DNA of 64,000 bases from Leptospira selangorensis (GTDB lineage: Bacteria; Spirochaetota; Leptospiria; Leptospirales; Leptospiraceae): NCBI RefSeq assembly GCF_004769405.1, contig NZ_RQES01000001.1, positions 124,001-188,000 of the forward strand, in the 5' to 3' direction. Position 1 is the stretch's first letter, and each line of letters opens with the position of its first letter. Shown here piece after piece: positions 17,181 to 27,316 of this stretch. Both the position numbers and the translations under genes were made by a program. A model generated the notes under the pieces. It was given only the letters and a program-made list of their open reading frames with translations, was not told where the DNA came from and did no database searches.

Positions 17181-18565
17181 TCAAAGGAATAGCTAGCTCC
17201 TAATAATATCGCAGGGATATCCGATCTTAATGAATGTTTGAATTCATTTACTCGGATATCATCTTTGGAAAAGACGGCATGGTTGAAGTTCCAATCTGCC
17301 GAACCTCCATTATAAACTCTTACCGGAAGATAATATAAAAGTGTAAAATCGAATTTCCATTTTCCGGTAGAATATCCGAATCCACCGGAGACCAGATCTT
17401 GGACCATGATACCTGCTTGGAGTGCATTTGTCCCTTCTGATCTTAAAACTCCAGAGTTATGCCTTGCACCTAATCTATAGGTCCAATCGTTTACGATCCA
17501 TTCTCCTCCGATTCCTAACGCCCAAGAATCATGATAACTTAAATTTTGAGGGATCACATTCGTTTGCCCGAATGCGGTCGGGAAAATTGGAGCGGCCAAT
17601 GTTTGTTTATAGGTAGAAGTATAAGAAGCATAATTATAATATAATGCATCTACTCCGATCTTGAACGTATCTGTTCCATAAGAAAAACCTAAACCATGTC
17701 TTTCTGGGACCGCAAATGTTGCAGAAACTCCGGTACGGCTCGGATAAGAACCGACTTGCATACTTCCGTCCAAGGGAATTTTTGCAGAAGTTTGGTAAGA
17801 ATAAGCAATTTTTAATGTATCAGTGATCTGATAAGTAGTTCCGAAAATGCCGCCTAGTGCATATGCATTTTTACTTTTATAATCGAAACCTTGGCCGGGA
17901 ACTTCGATATTTCCCGTAATATCATGAAACTTTTGGTAAGCGATCTGCCTAGAATAAATTCCTTCTATTCCTAGAGCTATTGAAAGTCCGCCGATCTTAT
18001 AAGAGAGTGCATGTGTGGATTTGACTAGATAAAAAGTAGAAGAATAACTTTCCTGTATTCTTCTGGAATCTCCTATAGGACTAGGGAGTTTCATCCCTGA
18101 CCAATCGTTCAAACTTTGGCCGTTTGGTGTGATCCTTGTGAGTCCGGAAACTTCTCCATTTCCGCCGCCCGGTATATAAATCCCTCCTCCATATGTCCAT
18201 TTTTCGCTGATTGGAATTCGGATCGCGAAATAGGGAAGTGGGGCGAGCACGTTATAGGATTCGGAGTTTTCATAAGAAAGATTTGGGTCCGGATCTGAGA
18301 ACTTGTCTTTGTATACTGTACGGATGTACGGTAAAGAAATTCCGAATTCCAACTCTTTTCGATTTTTGAGACTTAAGTTAGCCGGATTCGTCCCTATGTC
18401 CATAGGAGATCCTCCAATTGCTAAATTTACTCCTCCCATACCGCCGTATCTCGCATTATGTGAAGGTTGAAAAAGTCCAACTGCCTCTAGCTTAGGAGTC
18501 AGGAAAGAAATTATAGCTAAAAAAAATAAGGAGAATTTTTTACGAACTCTAGATCCAAAAAGCAT
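17177..18565 (-). CDS. FadL/OmpP1/TodX-family outer-membrane transporter
   Basis: 462 residues with a signal peptide (basic start, hydrophobic core, cleavage after KLEA). The mature N-terminus has the FadL hatch signature: VGLFQPSHNARYGGMGGVNLA then DIGTNPANLS, matching the GxxGAxxAxAxDxxxxxxNPAxL pattern. The rest alternates aromatic and polar residues as expected for a 14-strand beta barrel and ends in ILLGASYSFD, with a terminal aromatic residue for Bam recognition. Members import long-chain fatty acids or other hydrophobic compounds across the outer membrane. Nearby acyl-CoA (15832-16584) and oxygenase (18664-19788) genes fit hydrophobic substrate use, but the ligand is unknown. Confidence 0.9.
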   Translation of the reverse strand: MLFGSRVRKKFSLFFLAIISFLTPKLEAVGLFQPSHNARYGGMGGVNLAIGGSPMDIGTNPANLSLKNRKELEFGISLPYIRTVYKDKFSDPDPNLSYENSESYNVLAPLPYFAIRIPISEKWTYGGGIYIPGGGNGEVSGLTRITPNGQSLNDWSGMKLPSPIGDSRRIQESYSSTFYLVKSTHALSYKIGGLSIALGIEGIYSRQIAYQKFHDITGNIEVPGQGFDYKSKNAYALGGIFGTTYQITDTLKIAYSYQTSAKIPLDGSMQVGSYPSRTGVSATFAVPERHGLGFSYGTDTFKIGVDALYYNYASYTSTYKQTLAAPIFPTAFGQTNVIPQNLSYHDSWALGIGGEWIVNDWTYRLGARHNSGVLRSEGTNALQAGIMVQDLVSGGFGYSTGKWKFDFTLLYYLPVRVYNGGSADWNFNHAVFSKDDIRVNEFKHSLRSDIPAILLGASYSFD

Positions 18566-18663
18566 GTTTCAAGGAATTCGTTACGGTTTTTTTTACAAGT
18601 GCTTTCTTTTTAAAATTCAAAATATAAAACTGGCGCATTCCTGAGACAAGGTTAGGCTTTAGA

Positions 18664-19788
18664 ATGAATTCGAGCGAGTTACGCGCATTACGAAAAGAAA
18701 CTGATCCATTGGCGGATGAAATAGTCACAAAATATTTTACCGAATCCGCTTTTGATCGAGAAAAAACGATGCTATTTTTCGATGCGCTTTCCAGGAATTC
18801 GGATCCAATTCCCGCCGGTCTGCCGGACTATCTTGAAAAATATTTTTATGAGACGGAAGACCTTCCTTCTTGGGCGGATAAAAGTAAGATCGCAAAAGGA
18901 GAGCAGCTATTCACCCTTTATGGTCCTCAGATCTTAATGATGCTTTGTGTTAAGTCTCTTCCCATGGCGTACTCTTGCGGTGATGGGGCACAGGTACTTT
19001 ACAAAACTGGAAGATTAATAGAACAGAATGGTGTAATAGACGGAGTTAATCGAAGACTGATGGAAACAACTCAGTTCGTCATCTCTGTTGCTCAAGAAAA
19101 CGGATTGGGGCCTCAAGGGAAAGGGATCCGCACCGCTCAAAAAGTAAGATTAATGCATGCATCCATAAGATATTTTCTTGGAAAAGGAAAAGATTGGGAT
19201 CCTGCTTGGGGACAACCGATCAACCAAGAAGATATGGCAGGAACTCTACAGTCTTTTTCAAGTTTAGTGGTAGAAGGTCTTGGTCAGTCCTCTTTAAAAC
19301 TCAGCCAGGAAGAAAAAGACGCATACATTCATCTATGGAGAGTAGTGGGACATTTTATAGGAGTAAAACCTGAACTTTGTCCGGAAGGATACGATGTCGC
19401 CCATTCTTTAGGCGAATCGATATTTAATGATCAACAAAAACCCTCGGATGCAGGCAAGATACTTGCAAAATCTCTGTTGGACTTTATGGAGTATATGCTC
19501 CCGGGGAACTTATTCGATAATCTTCCATTATTTTTTCTGCAAACATATATGGGACAAAAAACAAGTGAAGTACTTGGATTAGGATGGCCTCCTAAAAATC
19601 CTTTGGGTTATTTTATGGAAAAGATCTTTAAGGATATAGATTCCCATGTAGATGATGATGAAGGTTTCGGAAAGTTAGTCGCTTATTTTGCTTCCAAACT
19701 TCTTTTTTCTATGGATCATTTCTATTACGGCGGAAAAAAAGCCAGATTCTGGATCCCGCCTTCATTAAGAGAGAATTGGAGACTATAA
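18664..19788 (+). CDS. MpaB/Lcp-family (DUF2236) haem-type oxygenase-like protein
   Basis: 374 residues, no signal peptide. Features matching the MpaB family (which includes the fungal mycophenolic-acid oxygenase MpaB and rubber oxygenase Lcp): LPSWADKSKIAKGEQLFTLYG, MMLCVKSLPMAYSCGDGAQVL, ETTQFVISVAQ, KVRLMHASIRYFL, INQEDMAGTLQSFSSLVVEGL and HLWRVVGHFIGV. The conserved His and Arg residues in RLMHASIR are candidates for haem coordination or catalysis. In characterised members the reaction is oxidative cleavage of isoprenoid double bonds. The gene is followed 3 bp later by a small membrane protein resembling Pyr4-type terpene cyclases, so the two probably act on the same hydrophobic, perhaps isoprenoid, substrate (inference). 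Confidence 0.82.
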   Translation: MNSSELRALRKETDPLADEIVTKYFTESAFDREKTMLFFDALSRNSDPIPAGLPDYLEKYFYETEDLPSWADKSKIAKGEQLFTLYGPQILMMLCVKSLPMAYSCGDGAQVLYKTGRLIEQNGVIDGVNRRLMETTQFVISVAQENGLGPQGKGIRTAQKVRLMHASIRYFLGKGKDWDPAWGQPINQEDMAGTLQSFSSLVVEGLGQSSLKLSQEEKDAYIHLWRVVGHFIGVKPELCPEGYDVAHSLGESIFNDQQKPSDAGKILAKSLLDFMEYMLPGNLFDNLPLFFLQTYMGQKTSEVLGLGWPPKNPLGYFMEKIFKDIDSHVDDDEGFGKLVAYFASKLLFSMDHFYYGGKKARFWIPPSLRENWRL

Positions 19789-19791
19789 AGG

Positions 19792-20472
19792 ATGAGTTTT
19801 TGGCAGACTTTAGCAACGGATCCGGAGTATTTCGGACGTTATACGCTTATTGAGAATATTTTCCTGCTATTAGGTGTGGTTTTCTGGGCCTATATGTATG
19901 CAGTTCTTCTAATAGAGCCATTTAAGAAAAAATTCGTCGAGATGCCCGTTTTTATCGCCTGCGGGAACATTATTTGGGAATTATTATGGGGCTTCTGCTT
20001 TAAAGAGCCTATGGGTGCGATATTACTTTGGGGCTATAGACTCGGATTCGTATTGGACATAGTGATTTTCTATCAAGTGATTCGATTCGGTAAAAAACAA
20101 ATTTCCTTGCCAATGTCGGACAAGGGATATAAATTCCTTTTGGGCATTTTGGTGGTGTCTTGGGGATTATTGATCTATACTTTCTATAAGGGAGGGTATG
20201 ATCTTTTTACCGGATCTAATTCTGCTTATATCTTGAGTTTGATCATTTCGGTAATGTATCCGATCCTTTTCTTAAAAACTGGAGATCCGAACATGTTCTC
20301 TTATTCGGTTTCTTGGGCTAAATTTTTAGGTAACGGATTTTTTACGATCTTCATCTTTCTATACTTTCCGGATAAGTACTTTGTTCAAGTACTGAGTGGG
20401 CTCGGAACAATAGCAGACATTTATTATGTTTGGATCTTTACCCGCCAAAAGTATTCGCCCTCTAAAGTGTGA
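19792..20472 (+). CDS. Seven-TM protein resembling Pyr4/PaxB-type membrane terpene cyclases
   Basis: 226 residues, almost entirely membrane (segments near 22-42, 50-68, 72-92, 110-128, 143-160, 172-190 and 196-216). The Shine-Dalgarno AAGG overlaps the end of the upstream oxygenase gene; spacing is 3 bp. The sequence EMPVFIACGNIIWELLWGF followed by LGFVLDIVIFYQVIRFGKK matches the pattern (A)MPLxALxxNxxWExxY...W..D...rYG of fungal transmembrane meroterpenoid cyclases. An acidic residue is present at Glu63, and a late one lies in IADIYYVW (Asp209), the two places where Pyr4 has its essential acids (from memory). The similarity is by eye; bacterial homologues are of unknown function. An alternative is simply an uncharacterised integral membrane protein. 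Confidence 0.6.
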   Translation: MSFWQTLATDPEYFGRYTLIENIFLLLGVVFWAYMYAVLLIEPFKKKFVEMPVFIACGNIIWELLWGFCFKEPMGAILLWGYRLGFVLDIVIFYQVIRFGKKQISLPMSDKGYKFLLGILVVSWGLLIYTFYKGGYDLFTGSNSAYILSLIISVMYPILFLKTGDPNMFSYSVSWAKFLGNGFFTIFIFLYFPDKYFVQVLSGLGTIADIYYVWIFTRQKYSPSKV

Positions 20473-20531
20473 ACTTTAAAAATTAGTTCGGGTGAGGTTT
20501 CGGGACCGTATAGGTCTCGAAAAAGATAAAA

Positions 20532-23500
20532 TTGGAAACTACTCAGGATTTGTCCACAGACAGAGTTCCTTATGAATTAGGGGAATTATTGTACGAGGAC
20601 AGTTTTTCTCAAACATATAGAGGAAAATTCGGTAGGACCAGAGAACCAAAGATCATTCGAGTACAAAGACCGGAGGGGAAAGAAACCTCTTCGGTGTATT
20701 TTCTGAATGAATTCGAATTGGGTAAACTGGTTAGTGATCCTGGCATTCTTAAGCCGGAAGATATGTTCGAAAATTCGGATGGTATCTGTTTGGTGTACGA
20801 AAATATTCCTTCTAAACTTCTTCATCAAAGTTTGGGAGGATCAATTTCTCTAGAAACTTTTTTAGAGATAGCGTTAGCAATCACGGAGAATCTCGCAAAA
20901 TTACATTCTTTCGGAATAGTTCATAATCAAATTTCTCCAAGGGCATTTTTTTATAATCCGGATACTGGAGAAACTAAACTTGCTTGGTTGGGTGGAGCTT
21001 CTCTTCTTCTTTCCGAAAAGGGAAGTTATGCGCCTCTTAGATATACATTCGATATTCTACCATATTGTTCTCCTGAGAATACCGGAAGGTTGAATCGTCC
21101 TGTCGATTTCAGATCCGACGCATATTCTTTAGGAGCTTTGTTCTATAAGATGATCTCCGGAACTCCTCCATTTGAAACGGAAGATCCATTGGAGATGGTC
21201 CATTATCATATCGCAAGATCTCCCGTTTCCCTAGTGAAGAAGAGGGAAGATGTTCCTACTGCGATCTCTACTTTGGTAGACAAATTGCTCTCTAAGATGC
21301 CGGAAGAGAGATACTTCTCTTTGGAAAATCTGATACACGATCTAAAGAGCATTAAGGATTCTTTAAAGTCCAAACGTAAATTGTCCGAGTTTGTTCCTGG
21401 AGTTTATGAAAGAAAGGTAGGGTTTCGGGATTCTCCTCGTATCTATGATAGGGATAGAGAGAGAAAAGAGATCGAATCCGGAATAGTGAATGTAACTAAC
21501 GGAAGAAGGTCCGCTATATTCATCGGAGGCAAATCTGGCACGGGAAAAACCGCTCTAGTAGAAGATGCGATCACGTACCTTGATATTTATTCGGTAGTTC
21601 TATTACGTGGGAAGTTCGAAGAAGATAAAAAAGAGATTCCATATTACGCATTTCGCCAGATCATGGATGATCTTTTAAGAAGGATCCTTCAGAAAAAAGA
21701 AGAAGAGATCATTCTACTTAAGAATTTTATAAAGGAAACTCTAGGAGATAATATAGAGATCCTAACACAATTCCTACCTGACCTGGGAAAAACATTAGGA
21801 ATAGAAATACCGGCAAAAACGAATAAAAGGCAGAAGGATGAAAAGATCCTATTTGCAGTCGCGCTTAGATTTTTAACACTTTGTTTTGATCGAAAAAATC
21901 CGGCTATCATTTTAGTGGATGATCTACAATGGGCGGATTCCGCTTCTATTGCATTACTCGAATTCATATTAAGCAGCGAGGATTGGGAAGGATTATTATT
22001 CGTTCTTACCAGTCGTTCGGAAGATGCGGACTTCTTCCCGAATGTGAATGTAAAACAAGGCTCTCCTGGTTTAGATCTGAAAGAGATACGCCTTTCTCCC
22101 TTAAATAGGCATAGCGTTTTTAAATATGTGTCTGATAGTATCCATGTTTCCGCAGAGGATGCGAACAGGCTTGCGGAAGTTCTGGTTTCTAAAACCGGAG
22201 GGAATCCTTTATTTTTACATCAATTCTTGAGGTCCTTATATGAAGAAGGATGTCTGAGTTTTGATCCTAAAACAGCTTATCATAAAGTGGATTGGGATAG
22301 GCTTTTACAAAGGACAGTTACGGATAACGTTCTAGATCTATTTTTAGACAAGGTCGGTAAACTTCCGGATGAAACCTTGGAGGTTTTGAGGGTAGGGGCC
22401 TGTATCGGTGCAAAATTCGATCTGAAAGATATGTACGATTTTTTCAAGGCCAGACCCGGAGTTTTGTCTAGAGGAATTCGAGAAGCAGTCAGAGAGGGGA
22501 TCGTATTCTATAGAGAATCCGGGAATATGTTATTCCCGGCCTTGCAGTATATTTCTCAAAGAAAGATAGAAGAGTCCGGAATGTATTCCTCTCTTTCGAA
22601 TGTGCAGTTCCATTTTTCTCATGATAGGATGATCCAAAGTATTTTGGATGCAACAGACTCCGCAGAAAAAGCAAGGATCCATAATACACTTGCAAAATTA
22701 TTAATAGAGCGCGAAAAATTTTCAGGCGGGTCCGAACAGATTTTAGATATTGCAAATCATCTTTTGCGTTCCAGGGAATTGTATACGAATGGGCGGGAGA
22801 ATGAGGACTTCTTCCATTATACGATACTTGCGGGAAACTCCGCAAAATCCGGCGCAGCTTACGAATCTTCTTATTCTTTTTTCAGCCTGCTTGCTTCTCA
22901 ACTTAAGGACTCTTATTGGCAGAAGGATAGAAAGAATGCGATCCATATCTTAAAGTCCCTGGCGGAATCCGCATATTATTTATCCAGAAGAGAAGAAGCG
23001 GAGAAGATAGTATCCGATCTGCTTTCCAAGCTCAATACACCATCCGAAAAGGCGGATGTTTATCTGATGCAACTGGAAGTGATGAACGTTTATAACGATT
23101 TGGATTCTGCGTCCAAAATCGGGATCAAAGCATTACAATCTCTTGGAATAGGTTTCAAAGAGAAGCCTGGGTTTTTGGCGGTATTCGGCGAAGTGCTCAA
23201 GATGGTCTTTTATAGTAGAGGAAGATCTCCTGAAAAATTAGTAAATGCAAAAGATAGTAAAGATCCATATAAAACGGAAGCCTTAAACATTTTAGTCAAT
23301 CTTCTGAATTACGGAAAACATATGGATATGAAGGTGATGGCTTATATTTATTTAAAGCTGATCAACCTTACCTTAAAAGAAGGAAATGCTCCATTTAGCT
23401 TTTTCGGCTACGCAGGATTCGGCTCTATTCTTCTTTCCATCAACGGAAACTTCCAGCAATCCATGAGATATTGGACACTGGCGGAAAAGATATTAAAAAA

Positions 23501-25808
23501 GTTTAAATCAGATGAACTTTACGGAAGATTTGTGTTCGGCCGAACAATTCTTCTGGATTATTTTATGTATCCTTTCCGTTCCATAGTGGACTATACAGAA
23601 GAAGCATTTCATAAATGTATGCAGTATGGGGATTATCTTTGGGCTGCGTTCGCGCTTTTTTCCCAGAATACAAACCAATTATACTCCGCAGAAAATTCGA
23701 TTTCCTATAGGGAAAAGATCAGGGAAAATTTAGAAAGGGGATCTAAGCTAAATTACGATATTCTGATGGTCATGCTTCATTCTTCCGATTCTTATCTGGA
23801 TCGTTTAGAAGGGAAATCCACCGAAACAGTAAGATATAAGGACAACTTATTTGCGGATCAGGAATTTGAATCCAGGGTTTTGGAGTCTGCAGGAAATGGG
23901 ACTGCTAATTCTTGGTATGCAACTTTGTTCGGATCATTGGCGTATCTGTCGGGTTATTATTTAGAAACTGAGAGAATTTTTAAAAAGTATCATCCTGATC
24001 TTGAGAAATCCAGGATAATGTTCATTTATTCGGAATACAGATTTTATAGATCTTTAGGGCTTTTAAAATTACGTAAGAAGAAGTTAAAGATAACTGAAAA
24101 ATTTTTCTTTAGATATTCTTTATATTTATTTAAACTTTGGTCACGGATCTATCCACCTAGTTTCCAATTATTCTATTTTGTATTAGCCGGACTCTACGAA
24201 GATTATGCAGGAAGAAATGAGAATGCATCCAAATACTTCGACATGGCAATGCAGCAGGTAGAGTCAGAACCTAATGATTTTAGAAAAGCAGTTGTATACC
24301 AACATGTGGCAGAATGGAGTTTAGCGCAGGGTAGGACCTCCTACGGGAAGTTTTTAATGCAGAATGCTGTTCGACTCTATGGATCTTGGGGAGCCAAGTC
24401 TATCGTAAACTTACTCAGGGACGAACACGGAGAATTACTTCGTCCTCAAGGGACCCCAAAACGTTCTGTGGAAAAAATTCTAGCGGATTCTATGCTTTCC
24501 ACATCTTTCAGTTTGGATTTAAGAACCGTACTTAAGGCTTCTCAAAGTATCTCAGGAGTGATCGAACTAGGTGAATTATTACGACAACTTATTCGTACTA
24601 TCATGGAGAATGCGGCGGCTACCAGAGGTTTCTTAATCCTTCCTCAAAACAAAGAACTGTTTTTGATGGCGGGTTCAGATATAGAAGAACCTGGATTTTT
24701 ACCTAAACCGATCTCACTAGATGAGGCGGGGCATCTTCTTCCGTTAGAAGTTGTGTATTTCTGTTTCCGTTCAGGACAAAAGGTTTTGATCTCGGATGCA
24801 GCGAAGGATTCTTTTTATTCCGTAAATCCTTATATTAAAAGAAGTAAACCCAAATCTTTATTATGTATGCCGATCACAAAACAAGGAAGAACATTATGTG
24901 TTCTTTATTTAGAAAATCGACTTACTGCAGGGATCTTTGATGAACATAGATTGGAAATTCTGGAGATACTCTCTGCTCAGGCGGCAATTTCATTAGAGAA
25001 TGCGAAATTGTACGAGGATATCACTCGTATGAACTCCGAGCTGGAAAGAAAAGTAAACGAAAGAACAGAGGAATTAGCCAGATCCCTCTCCATCATCCGA
25101 AAGGATATGTTGTATTCCCAAAAGATCCAGAGAAGTATTCTCCCTGAATTGAAAAGTATACCGGGAATGAGATATTCTGTCAATTATCTGCCAATGGATG
25201 AAGTAGGAGGGGACTTCTATGATATATGCAAATTAAGCAATGGAAGATATAGATTTTTCTTAGCGGATGCGACGGGTCACGGAGTTCAGGCGGCACTTGT
25301 TACGATGGCAATCAAGGGGGAATATGAAAGTTTAAAATCCTCTTTGGAAAAGCCGGGAGAAATACTTTCCGGGTTAAATAACTCTATTTTAAATAAATAT
25401 AAAACACTCTATTTTACCGGAGCGATCTGCGACGTGGATCTATCCGAGAAAAAAGTATATTTTGCCTCTGCAGGTCATATCTCTCAATTTTTAGTACGCT
25501 CTTATCAAACGGAGGAAATGCCTAAGACAGGAGCTATTTTAGGCTTTGTAAAAGATTATCCATATAGAACCGAAGAATATAAAATAGAATCAGGAGCTAG
25601 GATCTTTCTTTTTTCAGATGGGATTTACGAACAGTTCGACGAGGACAAATTAGAATACGGAGAGGAAAGGTTTTTACATTCGATTCGATCCAATGCTCAA
25701 TTCGAGCCTCAGATCCAGGCAGAACGGATACTTTCCGATCTCCAAAATTTCATTTCCAAAAGCTCGATCCAGGATGATATCACTCTTTTGATCTTGGATA
25801 TAGATTGA
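20532..25808 (+). CDS. Giant signalling protein: pseudokinase-AAA ATPase-helical repeats-GAF-SpoIIE phosphatase
   Basis: 1758 residues, TTG start, no signal peptide. Domains in order: a Ser/Thr-kinase-like fold (about 12-275); an AAA/STAND-type ATPase with Walker A IGGKSGTGKTAL near 331 and Walker B AIILVDDLQWAD near 455; a long TPR-like helical region (about 680-1310); a GAF domain (about 1340-1490); a short coiled coil; and a PP2C/SpoIIE phosphatase (about 1525-1757) with DEVGGDFYD, LADATGHGVQAAL, ASAGHISQFL and LFSDGIYEQ. The kinase lobe lacks key residues: HRDxxxxN reads HNQISPRAF and DFG reads WLG, so it is probably a pseudokinase. The phosphatase motifs look intact, suggesting output through dephosphorylation of an anti-sigma-factor antagonist or similar. 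The ligand is unknown. Confidence 0.88.
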   Translation: METTQDLSTDRVPYELGELLYEDSFSQTYRGKFGRTREPKIIRVQRPEGKETSSVYFLNEFELGKLVSDPGILKPEDMFENSDGICLVYENIPSKLLHQSLGGSISLETFLEIALAITENLAKLHSFGIVHNQISPRAFFYNPDTGETKLAWLGGASLLLSEKGSYAPLRYTFDILPYCSPENTGRLNRPVDFRSDAYSLGALFYKMISGTPPFETEDPLEMVHYHIARSPVSLVKKREDVPTAISTLVDKLLSKMPEERYFSLENLIHDLKSIKDSLKSKRKLSEFVPGVYERKVGFRDSPRIYDRDRERKEIESGIVNVTNGRRSAIFIGGKSGTGKTALVEDAITYLDIYSVVLLRGKFEEDKKEIPYYAFRQIMDDLLRRILQKKEEEIILLKNFIKETLGDNIEILTQFLPDLGKTLGIEIPAKTNKRQKDEKILFAVALRFLTLCFDRKNPAIILVDDLQWADSASIALLEFILSSEDWEGLLFVLTSRSEDADFFPNVNVKQGSPGLDLKEIRLSPLNRHSVFKYVSDSIHVSAEDANRLAEVLVSKTGGNPLFLHQFLRSLYEEGCLSFDPKTAYHKVDWDRLLQRTVTDNVLDLFLDKVGKLPDETLEVLRVGACIGAKFDLKDMYDFFKARPGVLSRGIREAVREGIVFYRESGNMLFPALQYISQRKIEESGMYSSLSNVQFHFSHDRMIQSILDATDSAEKARIHNTLAKLLIEREKFSGGSEQILDIANHLLRSRELYTNGRENEDFFHYTILAGNSAKSGAAYESSYSFFSLLASQLKDSYWQKDRKNAIHILKSLAESAYYLSRREEAEKIVSDLLSKLNTPSEKADVYLMQLEVMNVYNDLDSASKIGIKALQSLGIGFKEKPGFLAVFGEVLKMVFYSRGRSPEKLVNAKDSKDPYKTEALNILVNLLNYGKHMDMKVMAYIYLKLINLTLKEGNAPFSFFGYAGFGSILLSINGNFQQSMRYWTLAEKILKKFKSDELYGRFVFGRTILLDYFMYPFRSIVDYTEEAFHKCMQYGDYLWAAFALFSQNTNQLYSAENSISYREKIRENLERGSKLNYDILMVMLHSSDSYLDRLEGKSTETVRYKDNLFADQEFESRVLESAGNGTANSWYATLFGSLAYLSGYYLETERIFKKYHPDLEKSRIMFIYSEYRFYRSLGLLKLRKKKLKITEKFFFRYSLYLFKLWSRIYPPSFQLFYFVLAGLYEDYAGRNENASKYFDMAMQQVESEPNDFRKAVVYQHVAEWSLAQGRTSYGKFLMQNAVRLYGSWGAKSIVNLLRDEHGELLRPQGTPKRSVEKILADSMLSTSFSLDLRTVLKASQSISGVIELGELLRQLIRTIMENAAATRGFLILPQNKELFLMAGSDIEEPGFLPKPISLDEAGHLLPLEVVYFCFRSGQKVLISDAAKDSFYSVNPYIKRSKPKSLLCMPITKQGRTLCVLYLENRLTAGIFDEHRLEILEILSAQAAISLENAKLYEDITRMNSELERKVNERTEELARSLSIIRKDMLYSQKIQRSILPELKSIPGMRYSVNYLPMDEVGGDFYDICKLSNGRYRFFLADATGHGVQAALVTMAIKGEYESLKSSLEKPGEILSGLNNSILNKYKTLYFTGAICDVDLSEKKVYFASAGHISQFLVRSYQTEEMPKTGAILGFVKDYPYRTEEYKIESGARIFLFSDGIYEQFDEDKLEYGEERFLHSIRSNAQFEPQIQAERILSDLQNFISKSSIQDDITLLILDID

Positions 25809-25891
25809 TCATCTTTCCTATTATCGCTTGCGTTTTGATTCTCTGAATTTCAAGTTCACAATTAAGAAGTTTTTCGCTAGGACATTCTGAG

Positions 25892-27316
25892 TTGCTCGGC
25901 CTTTTCGTAATTCTATATATCTGTGTTACCATTCTAATCGGGGCATTTGCGTCTAGATATATCAATAGTTCCCAAGACTATGTTTTAGCGGGAAGAAGAC
26001 TTCCCCTCGTGCTCGCATCTTCCGCTTTATTTGCTACTTGGTTCGGGTCGGAAACTTTGATGGGAGCTTCTTCCAAGTTTGTAGATGGAGGGATCTTAGC
26101 CGTGATCGAAGATCCTTTCGGGGCGGCACTTTGCCTTTTCTTAGTTGGAATATTCTTCGCTAAGCCATTGTATCGGATGAATATTCTTACCTTCGGTGAC
26201 TTATATAAAAATCGTTTTGGTCGAAAGGTAGAATTTCTTTCCGCATTATTTATGATCCCTTCTTATTTCGGTTGGATTGCTGCTCAGCTCGTCGCAATGG
26301 GGATAGTTATCCATTCTTTATTCGGGTTTGATATGTATGTAGGAATACTATTGGCATCTGTCGTTGTATTGATCTACACATACATTGGAGGAATGTGGGC
26401 AATCTCCATTACGGATTTCTTACAGACCATTTTGATCATAGTGGGACTTTTAGTTTTAGTTTGGGATCTACAGGGTAAGGCGGGTGGATTTCAAACCGTG
26501 ATTGCAACTGCGAAGCCTGGGTTTTTTTCCTTCTTCCCTCCATTAGAAACAGAAGCGATTCTCGCATACATTGCAGCTTGGATGACAATAGGATTGGGTT
26601 CTATTCCGCAACAGGATATTTTCCAAAGAGTGATGTCTTCGAAATCTGAAAAGGTAGCAGTATATTCTTCTTTTTTGGGTGGAGGAATGTATCTAACTGT
26701 TGCATTTCTTCCATTGCTCGCAGGATATTTTGCAAGAAGAGTATATCCTGAGATCGCTGCCGGCGATAATCAGATGATACTCCCGCATGTTGTACTCGTA
26801 CATTCTACTTTATTTATACAGATCTTATTTTTTGGAGCCTTACTTTCCGCAATCTTAAGCACTGCTTCCGGTGCAATTTTGGCTCCTGCTTCCGTTTTAG
26901 GGGAGAATTTGATCCGTCCTACTCTGAAAAACCCTTCTGAGAAGCTGCTGTTAAGAGTAATGCGTTCTTCCGTATTGATCGTAACAATTGTTTCTACCGG
27001 AATGGCATTGAGTGAAACGAATATTTATCAGTTAGTCGCTGATTCTTCTTCCATCAGTTTAGTTTCTCTTTTTGTTCCTTTGATTGCTGCCATTTTCTGG
27101 AAAGAGGCAAATGCAACCGGTGCGGTTTATGCTATGTTCTCCGGGATGATCGTTTGGTTGGGTTTGAAATTTTTCGGGCCGACATGGCTACCACCGACTA
27201 TTCCGGCTTTAGGGGTTAGCTTTTTAGGTCAATATTTGGGAAAATACATTAAGATTTCTTTATTTGAATCAGAACCGGAATTAAGCGGAGACTCTGTTCC
27301 TTCCGGCGGCCTTTGA
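25892..27316 (+). CDS. Sodium:solute symporter (SSS) family transporter
   Basis: 474 residues with about 13 membrane segments. SSS-family signatures: SSQDYVLAGRRLPLVLASSALFATWFG near the start (the DYFLAGR motif and sodium-site helix), TYIGGMWAISITDFLQTILI, GLGSIPQQDIFQRVMSSKS and LSAILSTASGAILAPAS. The family imports organic solutes such as proline, pantothenate, choline-like compounds or sugars with Na+; the substrate is not evident. The start is a TTG at 25892, and no ATG gives a complete first helix. Its 3' end overlaps the convergent diguanylate cyclase gene by 36 bp. Confidence 0.9.
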   Translation: MLGLFVILYICVTILIGAFASRYINSSQDYVLAGRRLPLVLASSALFATWFGSETLMGASSKFVDGGILAVIEDPFGAALCLFLVGIFFAKPLYRMNILTFGDLYKNRFGRKVEFLSALFMIPSYFGWIAAQLVAMGIVIHSLFGFDMYVGILLASVVVLIYTYIGGMWAISITDFLQTILIIVGLLVLVWDLQGKAGGFQTVIATAKPGFFSFFPPLETEAILAYIAAWMTIGLGSIPQQDIFQRVMSSKSEKVAVYSSFLGGGMYLTVAFLPLLAGYFARRVYPEIAAGDNQMILPHVVLVHSTLFIQILFFGALLSAILSTASGAILAPASVLGENLIRPTLKNPSEKLLLRVMRSSVLIVTIVSTGMALSETNIYQLVADSSSISLVSLFVPLIAAIFWKEANATGAVYAMFSGMIVWLGLKFFGPTWLPPTIPALGVSFLGQYLGKYIKISLFESEPELSGDSVPSGGL

